A DNA stretch of 55,539 nucleotides from Phlegmacium glaucopus (Eukaryota; Basidiomycota; Agaricomycetes; Agaricales; Cortinariaceae): the NCBI GenBank assembly GCA_015039465.1, contig MU130372.1, positions 34,054 through 89,592 on the forward strand, in the 5' to 3' direction. The notes beneath the pieces are model-generated. The model had not been told where the DNA came from, ran no database searches, and saw only the letters and a list, made by a program, of their open reading frames with translations. Position 1 is the stretch's first letter; each line of letters opens with the position of its first letter. Position numbers and translations under genes: made by a program. Positions 22,350 through 32,223 of this stretch are shown here, piece after piece.

Positions 22350-24982
22350 AGTGTGCCGTGGTCTACAGATTTGAGGAATGCCTTTAAAATGCCGACACTG
22401 TATGCTGCTGCCAGCTCCAGGCCCATCCCTAGGCCACAGGCAGGGGCTGGTATCCATGCATATATATTTCTCTGATGTTCTAGAGTCATTATAGCAGCCA
22501 TTGGTGAGCATAAGGGTAAGGGTGTTGATATATGAGGTGGCCAGTGCTATCATCAGTGCTGAGGAGATGACCATCCGGTGTCCACTGTCAGTGCCAGTGT
22601 GAACTCCCAGTGCCGGTGTCCACTGTAAATCATGCCGGTGTGAACTATCCATGTCAGTGTCAGTTTGAGTGCAGGTGTCAATTATCAGTGCCAGTGTCCA
22701 CTGCCAATGCCGGTGTCCATTGCCAATGGACCTTGGCAACCAGCACCGGCAATACATAATTTTTAAAATAGCAGAAACAGTATATTTGGAATATAGTGCA
22801 ATTTGTAATTGTATTTGAAAGGGAAAAGACACTTGCATCATGTAAATGAAGGCTGGACAATGTGCCAAATGTGAGGCCGGCAGGTGGTTTGAGGCTGGCA
22901 ACCAGCACCGGCAATACATCATTTTTAAAATACCAGAAAGAGTATATTTGGGATATAAAATGCAATTTTTAATTGTATTTGAAGAGGAAATTACACTGGC
23001 ATCATGTAAATGAAGGCCGGACAATGTGCCAATGGTGAGGCCAGCCATTGGTTCGACCCCGGCAACTGGCACCAGCAATACATAAGTTTTAAAACAGCAG
23101 AAACAGTATTTTTGGAATATAAAATGCACTTTTGAATTGTATTTGAATGGGAAAATTACACCGGCATCATTTAAATGAAGGTTGGACAGTGTGCCAATGG
23201 TCAGGCTGGCCAGTGGTTCGACCCTGGTAACCAGCACTGGCAATATATACATTTTAAGACAGCAGAAACAGTATATTTGCAAGATAAAATGCAATTTTTA
23301 ATTGAATTTGAAGGGGAAAATCACACTGGCAGAATGTAAATGAAGGCCAGACAATGTGCCAATGGTGAGGCCAGCCATTTGTTTGACCCTGGCAACTGGC
23401 ACAGGCAATACATAATTTTTAAAATACCAGAGACAGTATATTTGGGATATCAAACACATTTTTAATTGTATTTGAACTGGACAATTACACTGGCATCATA
23501 TAAGTGAAGGCCAGACAATGTGCCAATGGTGGGACTGGCCATTTATTCAACCCTGGCAGCTGGCACCAGTAATACATAATCTGTAAAATACCAGAAACAG
23601 TGTATGACGGAAATAAAGTGCATTTTGTAATCATTTTTGGGGCTAACCCTCAGCACCCTGTCTAAATTTTATTTCCATTATTCAAATACAATGTTCCTTA
23701 TCAAAAATGATTACAAAATGCACTTTATTTCCATCATACACTGTTTCTGGTATTTTACAGATTATGTATTACTGGTGCCAGCTGCCAGGGTTGAATAAAT
23801 GGCCAGTCCCACCATTGGCACATTGTCTGGCCCTCACTCCCATGATGCTGGTGTAATTTTTCTCTTCAAATACAATTAAAAATCATATTTGATGTCCCAA
23901 ATATACTATTTCTGGTATTTGAAGAATTATGTATTGCGAGTGCTGGTTGCCGGGGTCGAACCACTGGCCAGCCTGACCATTGACACATTGTCCAGCCTTT
24001 ATTTACATGATGCCGGTGTATTTTTCCCCTTCAAATACAATTAAAAATTGCATTTTATATTCCAAATATACTGTTTCTGCTGTTTTAAAACTTATGTATT
24101 GCCAGTGCTGGTTGCTGGCCTCAAACCACCCACCGGCCTCACCATTGGCACATTGTCTGGCCTTTGTTTACACAATGCAGGTGTATTTTTTCCCTTCAAA
24201 TACAATTAAAAATTGCATTTTATATTCCAAATATACTGTTTCTGCTGTTCTAAAAATTATATATTGGCGGTGCCAGTTGCCAGGTCCATTGGCAATGGAC
24301 ACCGGCATTGGCAGTGGACACCGGCACTGATAATTGACACCGGCATGGATAGTTCACACCGGCATGATTTACAGTGGACACCGGCACTAGCAGTTCACAC
24401 CAGCATTTACAGTTGACACCGGCACTGGCAGTTCACACTAGCACCTACATACCAGCACTGATGGTGGACACCAGATGGTCATGTCCTCGGCACTGATGCT
24501 GGCACCAGCCACCTCAGATATCAACCCTTTTTTTTTTTTTTTTTTTGGTGTCAATTTAGGTCTAAAGGGCGAAGCCCCATGCAGACATTACAACGTAGTG
24601 ATAAGAAAACTAAGACTACTAAGCACCTAATGCCTATGTCCCCTCCCCTCCATCCCCCAAAGCACTAAAGGGGTACGCCTGAAGTGATCCTATCCCCGAT
24701 TTAGCCCGGCAAGGAAACACCGTTTATGGGGGCATGGTGTGACGTGGTGGGGGCAGCCCATCCTCGGATGCTCTTGATGTTGTGTCTCTATATTGGAGTA
24801 GGATAAGTCCTTCTATCTTTTAAGTACCCGACTGCGTGCAGTAGGTACGATCTGGTGTAACAGGCTAAGGGGTAAAGTTAGTGTGGAGCCGGTCATGATG
24901 CGGGTGAAGAGTTTTGTTTTATTTTTGCGAGTACAACGCGGTGGTTTGTCTGAAATAAAAGGGTTTATCTCATTTTGGGAGT

Positions 24983-25339
24983 CTACTGAGGATTTAAAGG
25001 TAGTGGAACATCACCTGGTTTCTTCAAACGCCCTGTTCTCCCTATGTAACGTAGCAATTCCTTAATACGATCCTTGTTGGACAGGATGGCTTTCAAATTC
25101 CTTGAGCGGTTTCCTAGCATGCGATCGAGGCTGTGTCTCTCGTAGTTAAAGGACGGACACTCGAAAAGATAGTGGATGACCGTTTCCGTAATATCCTCGT
25201 GTCGCCGTCTCCAGCAAGAATTACATCGCTTAGAGTCGGATTTGCCTATCCGATGAAGATAGGCATTCAGTGGAAAGTGGTTTGTTCGCAATTGGATGAT
25301 CAGACTGCTTTGGGAACGGGTAAGACTTTCCTGTATCTT
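24983..25339 (-). pseudogene. C-terminal region of LINE ORF2, cut off by a TGA
   Basis: This frame is exactly in phase with ORF2 and follows its TGA (25340-25342) without a break: KIQESLTRSQSSLIIQLRTN, then HFPLNAYLHRIG and CNSCWRRRHEDITETVIHYLF. The LRTxHxPLNxYLxRIxxxxxxxCxxC...ETxxHxxFxC pattern is the usual tail of this LINE group. A single C-to-T change at a CGA arginine codon would explain the stop, so the tail is probably a recent loss and not a separate gene. Confidence 0.75.
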
Positions 25340-28300
25340 TCAAAACTTGTTGAAAGGGAAGTCCGGGTCTACGTTATTGAAGCGCTCCTTTCGGGGAGAG
25401 AGATTCCACTTGTCTTTCCACTCGGTTCTCAGCTGGAACATATATTGAGTTTTCATGATACCCGCGCTGAGAGGGAGCGGTTGTTGTAGCGCATGTGGTA
25501 GGTGTTCCACTGGCGACGTGGAACCTGCTGCCGCCTTTTTCGCTTCCTCGTCTGCCCGTTCATTACCCTTCACATTCTCGTGAGCTGCTATCCACCTTAG
25601 TGTAATCCTCTCCGGCGTTCTAGTTGGCACTGAGCGTGCAACGAGAGATTCAGCCTGTCTGGTGAAGTGTTCCACTAGATGGTAGCCTGAGATTGCCTTT
25701 TGGGCTCCTACTGACTTTATGAACGCTTGGCTGTCTGAGTAGATAGAGATTGGAAGGCGACTTATCCGATGTGATCCTCGCAATAGCCATAGGGCCATAA
25801 GCCCTCCTGCTGCCTCCGCATCCCATACTGAGTACTCCTTGTCCATTCCCAGCTTGTGGCGAAGAATCCTGGAAGGCTCGTTGATCACGCCGTTTCTTGG
25901 ATAGTACATGACCGCCGCTGCCCCCACAGAGCCGTTCTGGCTGGACCCGTCCGTGTATATTCTGATGCTCGCTTCGTCTTTCAACTCATCTTCTATAGAT
26001 TGTTCTTTACTTTCGGCAATAACAATGTTGATTGGTAGTCGATAACCTGGGTGTTTTGCTGTTGCTGGGATGTCCTCTAGTAGTGATGGATCGATACCGA
26101 AAATTCGAAGGAGGAGCTGAATGTTGGTTAAGTGTTTGGTCGCTGGCCGACAATGGTATCTCATGACTTGTAGAGCTACAGGGTTAGTAGGTGGAAGGGA
26201 GCAAAAGCGAGTTAGTGCACGATAGCAAATCTTTTTAAGAAGTAAATCAATGGGCAGCAGGCCCGCATGAGCGTCCAGAAGATCAGTGGGCGTTGTGCGT
26301 AGAGCTCCTGTGATAGCTAGGGTCGCTATCCACTGGAGCTTACCGAAAGCCTTGAGGGCTTTGACTGAGCCCGTATTTCTCCTTTTGCCCTGCTCTTTAT
26401 GTGGTGGCGTATACCATACGTCTAAACCATATGTCATCTTGGGTACTGCCACTGTGATGTAGAGCCTTCGCATGAACTTTGCGGAGAGGCCTGTAGCTGG
26501 TTTTGTTAGCCGTTTATACAGAAGGATCCACTTGGTAGCCTTGGAGATCGCTTCGTGGGTCTGTGCTTTCCAGTTGAGCTGGCTATCCACATGTATTCCT
26601 AGGTATTTGTACGTGGGCTCCACCCTTACCACCTCTTCTTTGAGTTTTAGGACAGGGGCTGTGACAGCGATCATATGGCCTGGTCGTCTCGGGTCCGGGA
26701 TCCTCTTCCTTGTAAAATGAGTGACTGCTAGCTTGTCGATGGCAAACCTAGAGTTGTGAGCGTCGGCCCATGCAAAACCTCCTTTGTTCCTGTTCATGAA
26801 GTTAGCTAGCGTGGCGACGGTGTCCTCTAGGCTGTCTCCCTCCGCCATCGCAAGAGCATCATCGACGAATCCCAAGGACTCCTCTTCTGGGCGAACCGCT
26901 ATCTCTAGTAGGTCAGCATTATAAATAATATAGAGTAACATAGAAAGGGGGTCTCCCTGTCCGATTCCGTTTGAAATGTGAATGATCTCCGAGAGAAAGT
27001 CGTCGAATTTCATTCGAGTTCGCCTTCCTGTTAGTAGTTCCTTGATGAAGCGAACATAGACTTTAGGTATCTGCCTCTTTCGGAGGTTATGGATAAGTCT
27101 GTCTGTAACTGCGTTCGGGAAGGCGCCTTCCACATCAAGAAAAAGGACCGAGACAACCTTACCCTTCCTCCAAGCGGTCTTGACTTTATGGACCAGGGAG
27201 TGGATAGCGTCTGTCGTCATTCTGCCTGGCCTGCCCCCAAAGTGACTCTCTGGTAACAGACCCTCCGCCTCCACCATGTTAGAGATGTCGCTCGCTACTA
27301 TGGATGTCAGGACTTTGGCTAACGTGCATAACAGGGCAATAGGACGATGAGCTTTAGGAATCTGATAGTCGGGCTTTCCTGGCTTGCGCAGGACTACCGT
27401 AGTAAACTCTCGCCAAGCGTCCACATAGTAGCCTAGTCTGATGATTGCCCGGTAGATATAGTCCAGGTAGTCCTCGATTATGTCTATGGTTTTTTGCAGA
27501 ACTATGTTAGGAATCTCGTCCAGTCCACTGGCTTTAAATGGTGAAAGAGCCTTGACGTGACGTCGAATCTGACTCTTGGAGATTGCGATTGGGGTAGGGA
27601 GTGGTTCTGGGTACCGGTAGTCGTCTGGTACCGTCGACTCCATTGGCTTAGGGGGAAAAAAGATCTTGTGAAAGATTTCAGCCTTCCCTTCATTCGTTGT
27701 GACCTCCTGAATTGACCCATCTTCCTGTTTGACTTTGAGCGTAGGGATGTGGGACTTGCCTCCATCCCCTACTGGCTCTCGGAGGTAGCGGTTTACTGTC
27801 CAGAGATCCCTGGCAGACGCCTCTTCAAGGTAGTCCGCCCAATGCTTTTGTTTCGCCTCCACTATCGCGTTTCCATACTCCCGTGCTAATGCTCTCCGTT
27901 CCTCATGACATACGTGGTGAGGGACTGCTCTCTGTTTCATTGTTTCACGACTTAGCTTGTTTAATTGTTTCCTTAACCCTTGTAACTCACCGCTCCACCA
28001 TCGCTTTGAGTGAGGACATGGCTTGCTGATCTGTATCCGTTCCTTGATCGTTGTCTGAATCACTTCTGTCAGGTCCAGTGCCGCCTTCTGAAGGTCGTCA
28101 TCAGTCTCGATCACTGCTGGCAGGGGAATCGCTTCGAGGTTGGCCAAAAGACCTTCTTTGAAGCTGTCCCAGTCCGCCATTCGGAAGTTGAAGGATAACT
28201 TGGGTTCCATGCGCTCTTGGGGTATATTGATGATGGTGACGATTGGAGAATGGTCTGTGCAGGGGGGTTGTAAGTAATTATCAACATCACAGCGAACGAT

Positions 28301-28981
28301 GAATGGGATTAGCTCTGGACTACACCAGACATTATCTGGACGGGAGTAGAGGTTAGAAACCATATGCTTGAGGGTCGGGATACCTTTCGGCAGGGCCATC
28401 TCTAAGCCCTCATCCGCCACCATACCTATAAGGACGTCAGCCTCCCTCAGAGCCTGGGGAGTGAAAAGCCGTTCGTCGACTTCATCGTCCCAAAGTGGGT
28501 GGTGCCTATTAAAGTTGCCGCACCAAAGCAAGTGGTCATTGACCCCTACTCCTATATTAAGTCGTTCCGTCTGCATATACTGGCGTAACCGAGTGAGTGT
28601 ATGAGAATGAGTACAGTCGTTATAAATATTAAAGATTGTTATCTTTCCATTACCCATTGCGATTTGGATTGCTGTAATATCGTTGTTGCCTGAAACGTTT
28701 AGAGATTTCCATGAGTTTGAAGAGAGGCCGCTGTTTACCCATATTACCGATCTGACTGTGTCATCCAGACTGTCCAGCCTGTCTGGGGGAAATACACTGG
28801 TGAAACCATTGGGTGTCCGTATGTGACCAAAGTGAGTAAGGTAGGGTTCCTGTATTAGTATTACGTCCCAGTCTTTACCTAGGGCCCCGTTAATGAGGTC
28901 CAAGTGGGCTTTTTGAGATTTATTAAGATTAATTTGAAGTAATCGCAGTCTATTTAGCGGTGGTTCGATGTCCCCATTCAT
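25340..28981 (-). CDS. LINE ORF2: endonuclease, reverse transcriptase, RNase H
   Basis: 1213 codons from ATG at 28981. The protein nicks target DNA and copies its RNA at the nick. Domains in order: APE-type endonuclease in roughly the first 240 residues (LLQINLNKSQKAHLDL, ILIQEPY, and TDHSPIVTI with the catalytic DH pair); reverse transcriptase in the middle (FLDVEGAFPNAV, GIGQGDPLSMLLY and LGFVDDALA, where FVDD is the catalytic aspartate box); RNase H in about the last 200 residues (IYTDGSSQNG, WDAEAAGG, IYSDSQA and HENVKGNERADEEA, so all acidic catalytic residues are present). The stop falls soon after RNase H and removes the usual cysteine-rich tail. It starts about 245 bases downstream of ORF1. 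Confidence 0.9.
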   Translation of the reverse strand: MNGDIEPPLNRLRLLQINLNKSQKAHLDLINGALGKDWDVILIQEPYLTHFGHIRTPNGFTSVFPPDRLDSLDDTVRSVIWVNSGLSSNSWKSLNVSGNNDITAIQIAMGNGKITIFNIYNDCTHSHTLTRLRQYMQTERLNIGVGVNDHLLWCGNFNRHHPLWDDEVDERLFTPQALREADVLIGMVADEGLEMALPKGIPTLKHMVSNLYSRPDNVWCSPELIPFIVRCDVDNYLQPPCTDHSPIVTIINIPQERMEPKLSFNFRMADWDSFKEGLLANLEAIPLPAVIETDDDLQKAALDLTEVIQTTIKERIQISKPCPHSKRWWSGELQGLRKQLNKLSRETMKQRAVPHHVCHEERRALAREYGNAIVEAKQKHWADYLEEASARDLWTVNRYLREPVGDGGKSHIPTLKVKQEDGSIQEVTTNEGKAEIFHKIFFPPKPMESTVPDDYRYPEPLPTPIAISKSQIRRHVKALSPFKASGLDEIPNIVLQKTIDIIEDYLDYIYRAIIRLGYYVDAWREFTTVVLRKPGKPDYQIPKAHRPIALLCTLAKVLTSIVASDISNMVEAEGLLPESHFGGRPGRMTTDAIHSLVHKVKTAWRKGKVVSVLFLDVEGAFPNAVTDRLIHNLRKRQIPKVYVRFIKELLTGRRTRMKFDDFLSEIIHISNGIGQGDPLSMLLYIIYNADLLEIAVRPEEESLGFVDDALAMAEGDSLEDTVATLANFMNRNKGGFAWADAHNSRFAIDKLAVTHFTRKRIPDPRRPGHMIAVTAPVLKLKEEVVRVEPTYKYLGIHVDSQLNWKAQTHEAISKATKWILLYKRLTKPATGLSAKFMRRLYITVAVPKMTYGLDVWYTPPHKEQGKRRNTGSVKALKAFGKLQWIATLAITGALRTTPTDLLDAHAGLLPIDLLLKKICYRALTRFCSLPPTNPVALQVMRYHCRPATKHLTNIQLLLRIFGIDPSLLEDIPATAKHPGYRLPINIVIAESKEQSIEDELKDEASIRIYTDGSSQNGSVGAAAVMYYPRNGVINEPSRILRHKLGMDKEYSVWDAEAAGGLMALWLLRGSHRISRLPISIYSDSQAFIKSVGAQKAISGYHLVEHFTRQAESLVARSVPTRTPERITLRWIAAHENVKGNERADEEAKKAAAGSTSPVEHLPHALQQPLPLSAGIMKTQYMFQLRTEWKDKWNLSPRKERFNNVDPDFPFNKF

Positions 28982-29226
28982 TGAGTGGGTAGGGTGTCAG
29001 TGTCGAAGGGTGATACCCCTGCGTATAAGTCGTCGATGTTACTTAGCTGTGAGTGCGGGAAAAAGGGTTGTTCTCGGGGTGTTTCTTCTTGTACAAATCG
29101 ATTTTGACTGTTCCCTCTTGTTCCTTGGCGAGGCCCTGTCTTGTAAGGCACCTGAGAACTGAATTGGAGGGGGTGCTGTCTGAGCCGCTGAGGAGGAGCA
29201 ACATGGCGTATCGGAGGGGCTTCTGG

Positions 29227-30654
29227 TCAATACCTGCTGTCAGCGTCTGGCGGAGGGGGGCCTGAGGCCCAGGTCCAAAGCTCCGTAGAGGGATAGTAGG
29301 GTAGATCATTTTCTGGGTGCTTCGAGTTGTATTCCTTGCATTTCCTGATGAATGTCGGACAGTCTCTGGACCAACTTGTGTGATCTTCTGCGTCGCAGGA
29401 TCTGCAATGAGTGACATTGCCGTTGGTGCAGATACTTGTTCGATGATCTCTGATGCCACATGTGCCACAGATGTCGACGTTAGAAATACATTCCGACGCT
29501 ATGTGGTTCCAGCCTTGACACTTCAGACACCTGATCAGCTCCTTCCTGTGTTTTGAGACTGAAACTCGCTTGTTACATATTACCAGACCCTCAGTTATTG
29601 TTCTGTTTGCCACGTCCGGGCTGGCCAGGAAAAGCAGAAGATGCCCGCAGGTTTGGGAGGGTGACCGTCGAGCTGGCGGTTTGACCCAGCGTATACCTAG
29701 GAGATCGTCCTTGTGAATATTGTTGACTTCAGCGATTTCCGCTAAGTGCTCTGGTGAGTTTGTATCGAGGTTTAGAGGGACGTAGTAGGCGATGACAGGG
29801 TGATTTCTCTTCTTGAGTTGAGCCCCTATACCTTCGTCTCCTAGCGCTGAAATAAAGGCGTTAACATGGCTTTGCTGAGTAAACCACTTAGCGCCGACGT
29901 CATGTAGGAATTCCCCCAGGAATCCCCTATTCACCAACTTCTCTACCATCCTTATCTTGCGTGTTTCTACTTCTCCTTCTCCCTCTGCTTTCGAAATAGC
30001 TTCATTGAACCAGGTAAGTACCTCCGCTTGACTGCGACTTCGCATTAAGGAATCCTTAGGAAAGTCGATTATGAATTGCCTCGACCTGATGCCTACCCGT
30101 GCCGTGACTCTTGGGTCGATTCCCTCCGGGGCCCTGACCTGTCCTAAGACCGCATCCTTGTACGGAGTCGGTTGGCTGATCCTGGTCTCCATAGCTTTAG
30201 CTGTGGAGGTCAGAACTTCTACCTGTTTTCCTACTTCCGTGCTGATGGTGGTCTGTAGGTGGTCCGTCAGCGATCTTATCTCCTCATTCAGGTATTCCAG
30301 TTGTCTGTTCACCGCTTCCCGTGCGGTGGCCGCCACAGCATCCCCTTCCACTTCGTCGAGGAGCCAAGCAACTGAGCGTATTGCTTGGACTGTCTCTCTG
30401 GGTAGCTTGACTAGGGATGAGATCTGGAATAGGGCTGCCGACAGAGTAGACAGAGTGGCAGGGGCGCCTTTGGGTACCAACAGGAGTCGAGTCTCGAGGA
30501 AACTTCTACTTTCTTTCGCCGTGCTGATCAGGCTTGGGTGATCGTAGCTCGACTCAACCGGAGATGGTGGCCTGTTAGCATTGCTGAGGGTGTTCGTGGC
30601 TCCCCGGCGTGTCGTGATCTTCTTTGTCGTTTTTTCCGTTGGTTCTTTTGACAT
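29227..30654 (-). CDS. LINE ORF1: gag-like protein with zinc knuckles
   Basis: I place the start at the ATG at 30654 (MSKEPTEKTTKK); the frame is open a little further upstream without an ATG. The product would bind the element's RNA. Visible: basic N-terminus, a helical Glu/Arg-rich region with a run suggesting coiled coil (AREAVNRQLEYLNEEIRSL), a central fold, and three CCHC-like knuckles near the C-terminus: CLKCQGWNHIASEC, CGTCGIRDHRTSIC and CRSCDAEDHTSWSRDC. The element is organised as expected, with ORF1 before ORF2. Frame intact. Confidence 0.85.
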   Translation of the reverse strand: MSKEPTEKTTKKITTRRGATNTLSNANRPPSPVESSYDHPSLISTAKESRSFLETRLLLVPKGAPATLSTLSAALFQISSLVKLPRETVQAIRSVAWLLDEVEGDAVAATAREAVNRQLEYLNEEIRSLTDHLQTTISTEVGKQVEVLTSTAKAMETRISQPTPYKDAVLGQVRAPEGIDPRVTARVGIRSRQFIIDFPKDSLMRSRSQAEVLTWFNEAISKAEGEGEVETRKIRMVEKLVNRGFLGEFLHDVGAKWFTQQSHVNAFISALGDEGIGAQLKKRNHPVIAYYVPLNLDTNSPEHLAEIAEVNNIHKDDLLGIRWVKPPARRSPSQTCGHLLLFLASPDVANRTITEGLVICNKRVSVSKHRKELIRCLKCQGWNHIASECISNVDICGTCGIRDHRTSICTNGNVTHCRSCDAEDHTSWSRDCPTFIRKCKEYNSKHPENDLPYYPSTELWTWASGPPPPDADSRY

Positions 30655-31001
30655 CCTGAGAGGTAGCGGTGTGCCTTGCACTTTACGTAGCTTTTGGATG
30701 GGAGAAAAGAGGGTAGACTAGCTACTACTACGTTCTGATCCTGTGTCCTCGAGATTTTTCATGCTTGCTTAGAGCGTGGGAAAAAAGTGTAGGTCATGGT
30801 AACAGAACAAGGAGCGTCGATATCAACCCTTATGCTCACTGATGGCTGCTATTATGACTCTAGGACATCAGAGAGAAAGGTACAATATATATGTATGGAT
30901 ACCAGCCCTGCGTGTGGCCTAGGGATGGGCCCAGAGCCAGCAGCAGCATACACTGTCGGCATTTTAAAGGCATTCCTTGAATCTGTAGACCACAGCACAC
31001 T

Positions 31002-31565
31002 GTGTATTTCTCTATATGGTAGGTGATATTGCCAGATTCAAGGGGTTCCGGGAATCCGTACCATACAGCACACTGTGTCCGTTCTGGGAATTGTACCATA
31101 CAACACACTGTAGTGTCCTTACCTGCTTTTTGAACATGTATATTTATCCACAATTGAAAAAATATTGTTTGCACCCGGATAATTGCTGTGTGTGTGTGAC
31201 AGGCATTACCCTTCTGGGACACTCTGAGGGCAGTTTCAATCATTTATACCTATATAAATAAGATAAAATCAGATAAAATAAACAGAATTTTGTGAATGTG
31301 TATTGTAACTTCCACATGCATTTCCCCAGCCAAATGAGATGGCTGAAAGTTCTAAAGTAAAGGACTCTTCAACAACTTATTTCTGAGATTTTTCTTGGTG
31401 GGAGAATCAGGAAAGTAAGCTACACTGTAACAAGTAACACAGTTACTGAACACACACAGTGTAGTCATGTTGCTCAGTTCAGGCAAACACCACTGAATAC
31501 CCTATGATCTGGGCTGGGTAAACTGTTGAGAATTTGGATGTCAGTTTTATGAACAAAGCTAGCAG
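31002..31565. other. No gene; fragment shared with 5380-5450
   Basis: Non-coding. Near 31060-31130 the string ACACACTGT(A/G)GTGTCC(T/G)...ACCTG resembles 5390-5455, next to the DIRS remnant, suggesting more debris of that element. Confidence 0.4.
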
Positions 31566-31913
31566 TGTTAGGGCAACTGTGATGCTGACTTAGTCAAGCT
31601 AGCAGGGGATCCAAAGAGGAAAGGATGGGGATCCCTGCTAGGCTGAGGGGTATTTAAGTACTAATATGGACATAACAGAGATATAAAATAAATAAAGGAA
31701 TGATACAATAATAATTAATTAATTCATTAAGAAGTGGTGTGATGTGAAAAATAAAAATAAAAGATGGAGTGAACTGGAGGATCAGAGTTGGAATGGAGTT
31801 ATGGAGTAACTGGTGATGGAAGTGGAGTTGGATGTAAGGTTGGAGGTCATTGGGAAGGTGGGATGTAGAGTCCTGAGGTTGAGGTTTGGATTGAAATCAG
31901 GTGTCCCCTAACA
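31566..31913 (-). repeat. Solo LTR, family A copy 2
   Basis: 348 bp, TGTTAGGGCAACTG to GGTGTCCCCTAACA, reverse orientation to the copies at 6822 and 41580. Flanked by AGCAG at 31561-31565 and 31914-31918. Contains the CTAGCAGGGATCC repeats of the family. Confidence 0.88.
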
Positions 31914-31931
31914 AGCAGGGCGACTTAAACA

Positions 31932-32144
31932 TGGTAGGCACTGAGCTAGAGTGGGGATATGCTATGTATTTGATCAAACCGATAGAGAATCCATCCCTAA
32001 AGGCCTAAGTATTTATACAAAAGGAAAACATGGCTATGCTACAAGGCTATGCTATGAGTCCATTCTGCTATTGGTCAGTATCCACTTACTCATAATAATG
32101 CAAGATGGTGTGATATGATGTGATTAGAACAAAATATTCCAACA
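31932..32144 (-). repeat. Solo Copia-type LTR
   Basis: On the minus strand begins TGTTGGAATATTTTG, carries GTATAAATAC as a TATA-like box and ends CTACCA. Flanked by TAAAC at 31926-31930 and 32145-32149, with one extra A on the left. About 213 bp. Related to the LTR-like sequence at 4943-5137. Confidence 0.7.
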
Positions 32145-32223
32145 TAAACTGTAGTCTGGTGATGGATGGGTTTGACTGAACATGTTTATGGTTTACAATG
32201 CAGCATACAGCATACAGCATACC

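Larger units (their letters stand above)
24530..30818 (-). mobile_element. Near-complete LINE (non-LTR retrotransposon), 6.3 kb
   Basis: Oriented on the minus strand. The 3' end is a poly(A) tail (T run at 24528-24546), and a 13-bp direct repeat GATATCAACCCTT flanks the element at 24517-24529 and 30819-30831, as expected from target-primed reverse transcription. It has two ORFs: a gag-like zinc-knuckle protein and an endonuclease-RT-RNase H protein. ORF order and the RNase H resemble the Tad/I-type LINEs of fungi, but the clade needs a tree. The 5' end reaches the duplication directly, so it seems full length. Confidence 0.9.
22350..31001. mobile_element. Foldback element with ~164-bp unit arms, split by a LINE
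   Basis: Left arm 22350-23640 and right arm 23702-24529 plus 30832-31001 are inverted copies around a ~60-bp centre. Near the centre about 125 bases differ at only a few positions; further out identity falls. Each arm is built from ~162-165-bp units marked by AATACATAA: six in the left arm and four in the right. Outer parts carry short GCCGGTGTCCACTG-type repeats. Arms end at AGTGTGCCGTGGTC (left) and GACCACAGCACACT (right). No target duplication is evident and nothing is encoded. The LINE in the right arm came later. Confidence 0.75.

Noticed and set aside
22314..23294. 326-codon open frame on the minus strand
   Set aside because: It runs through the ~164-bp units of the foldback, and its protein is simply the translated repeat; no family resemblance.
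29043..29468. 141-codon frame between and over the LINE ORFs
   Set aside because: It overlaps the well supported ORF1 end in another phase and has no recognisable domain.
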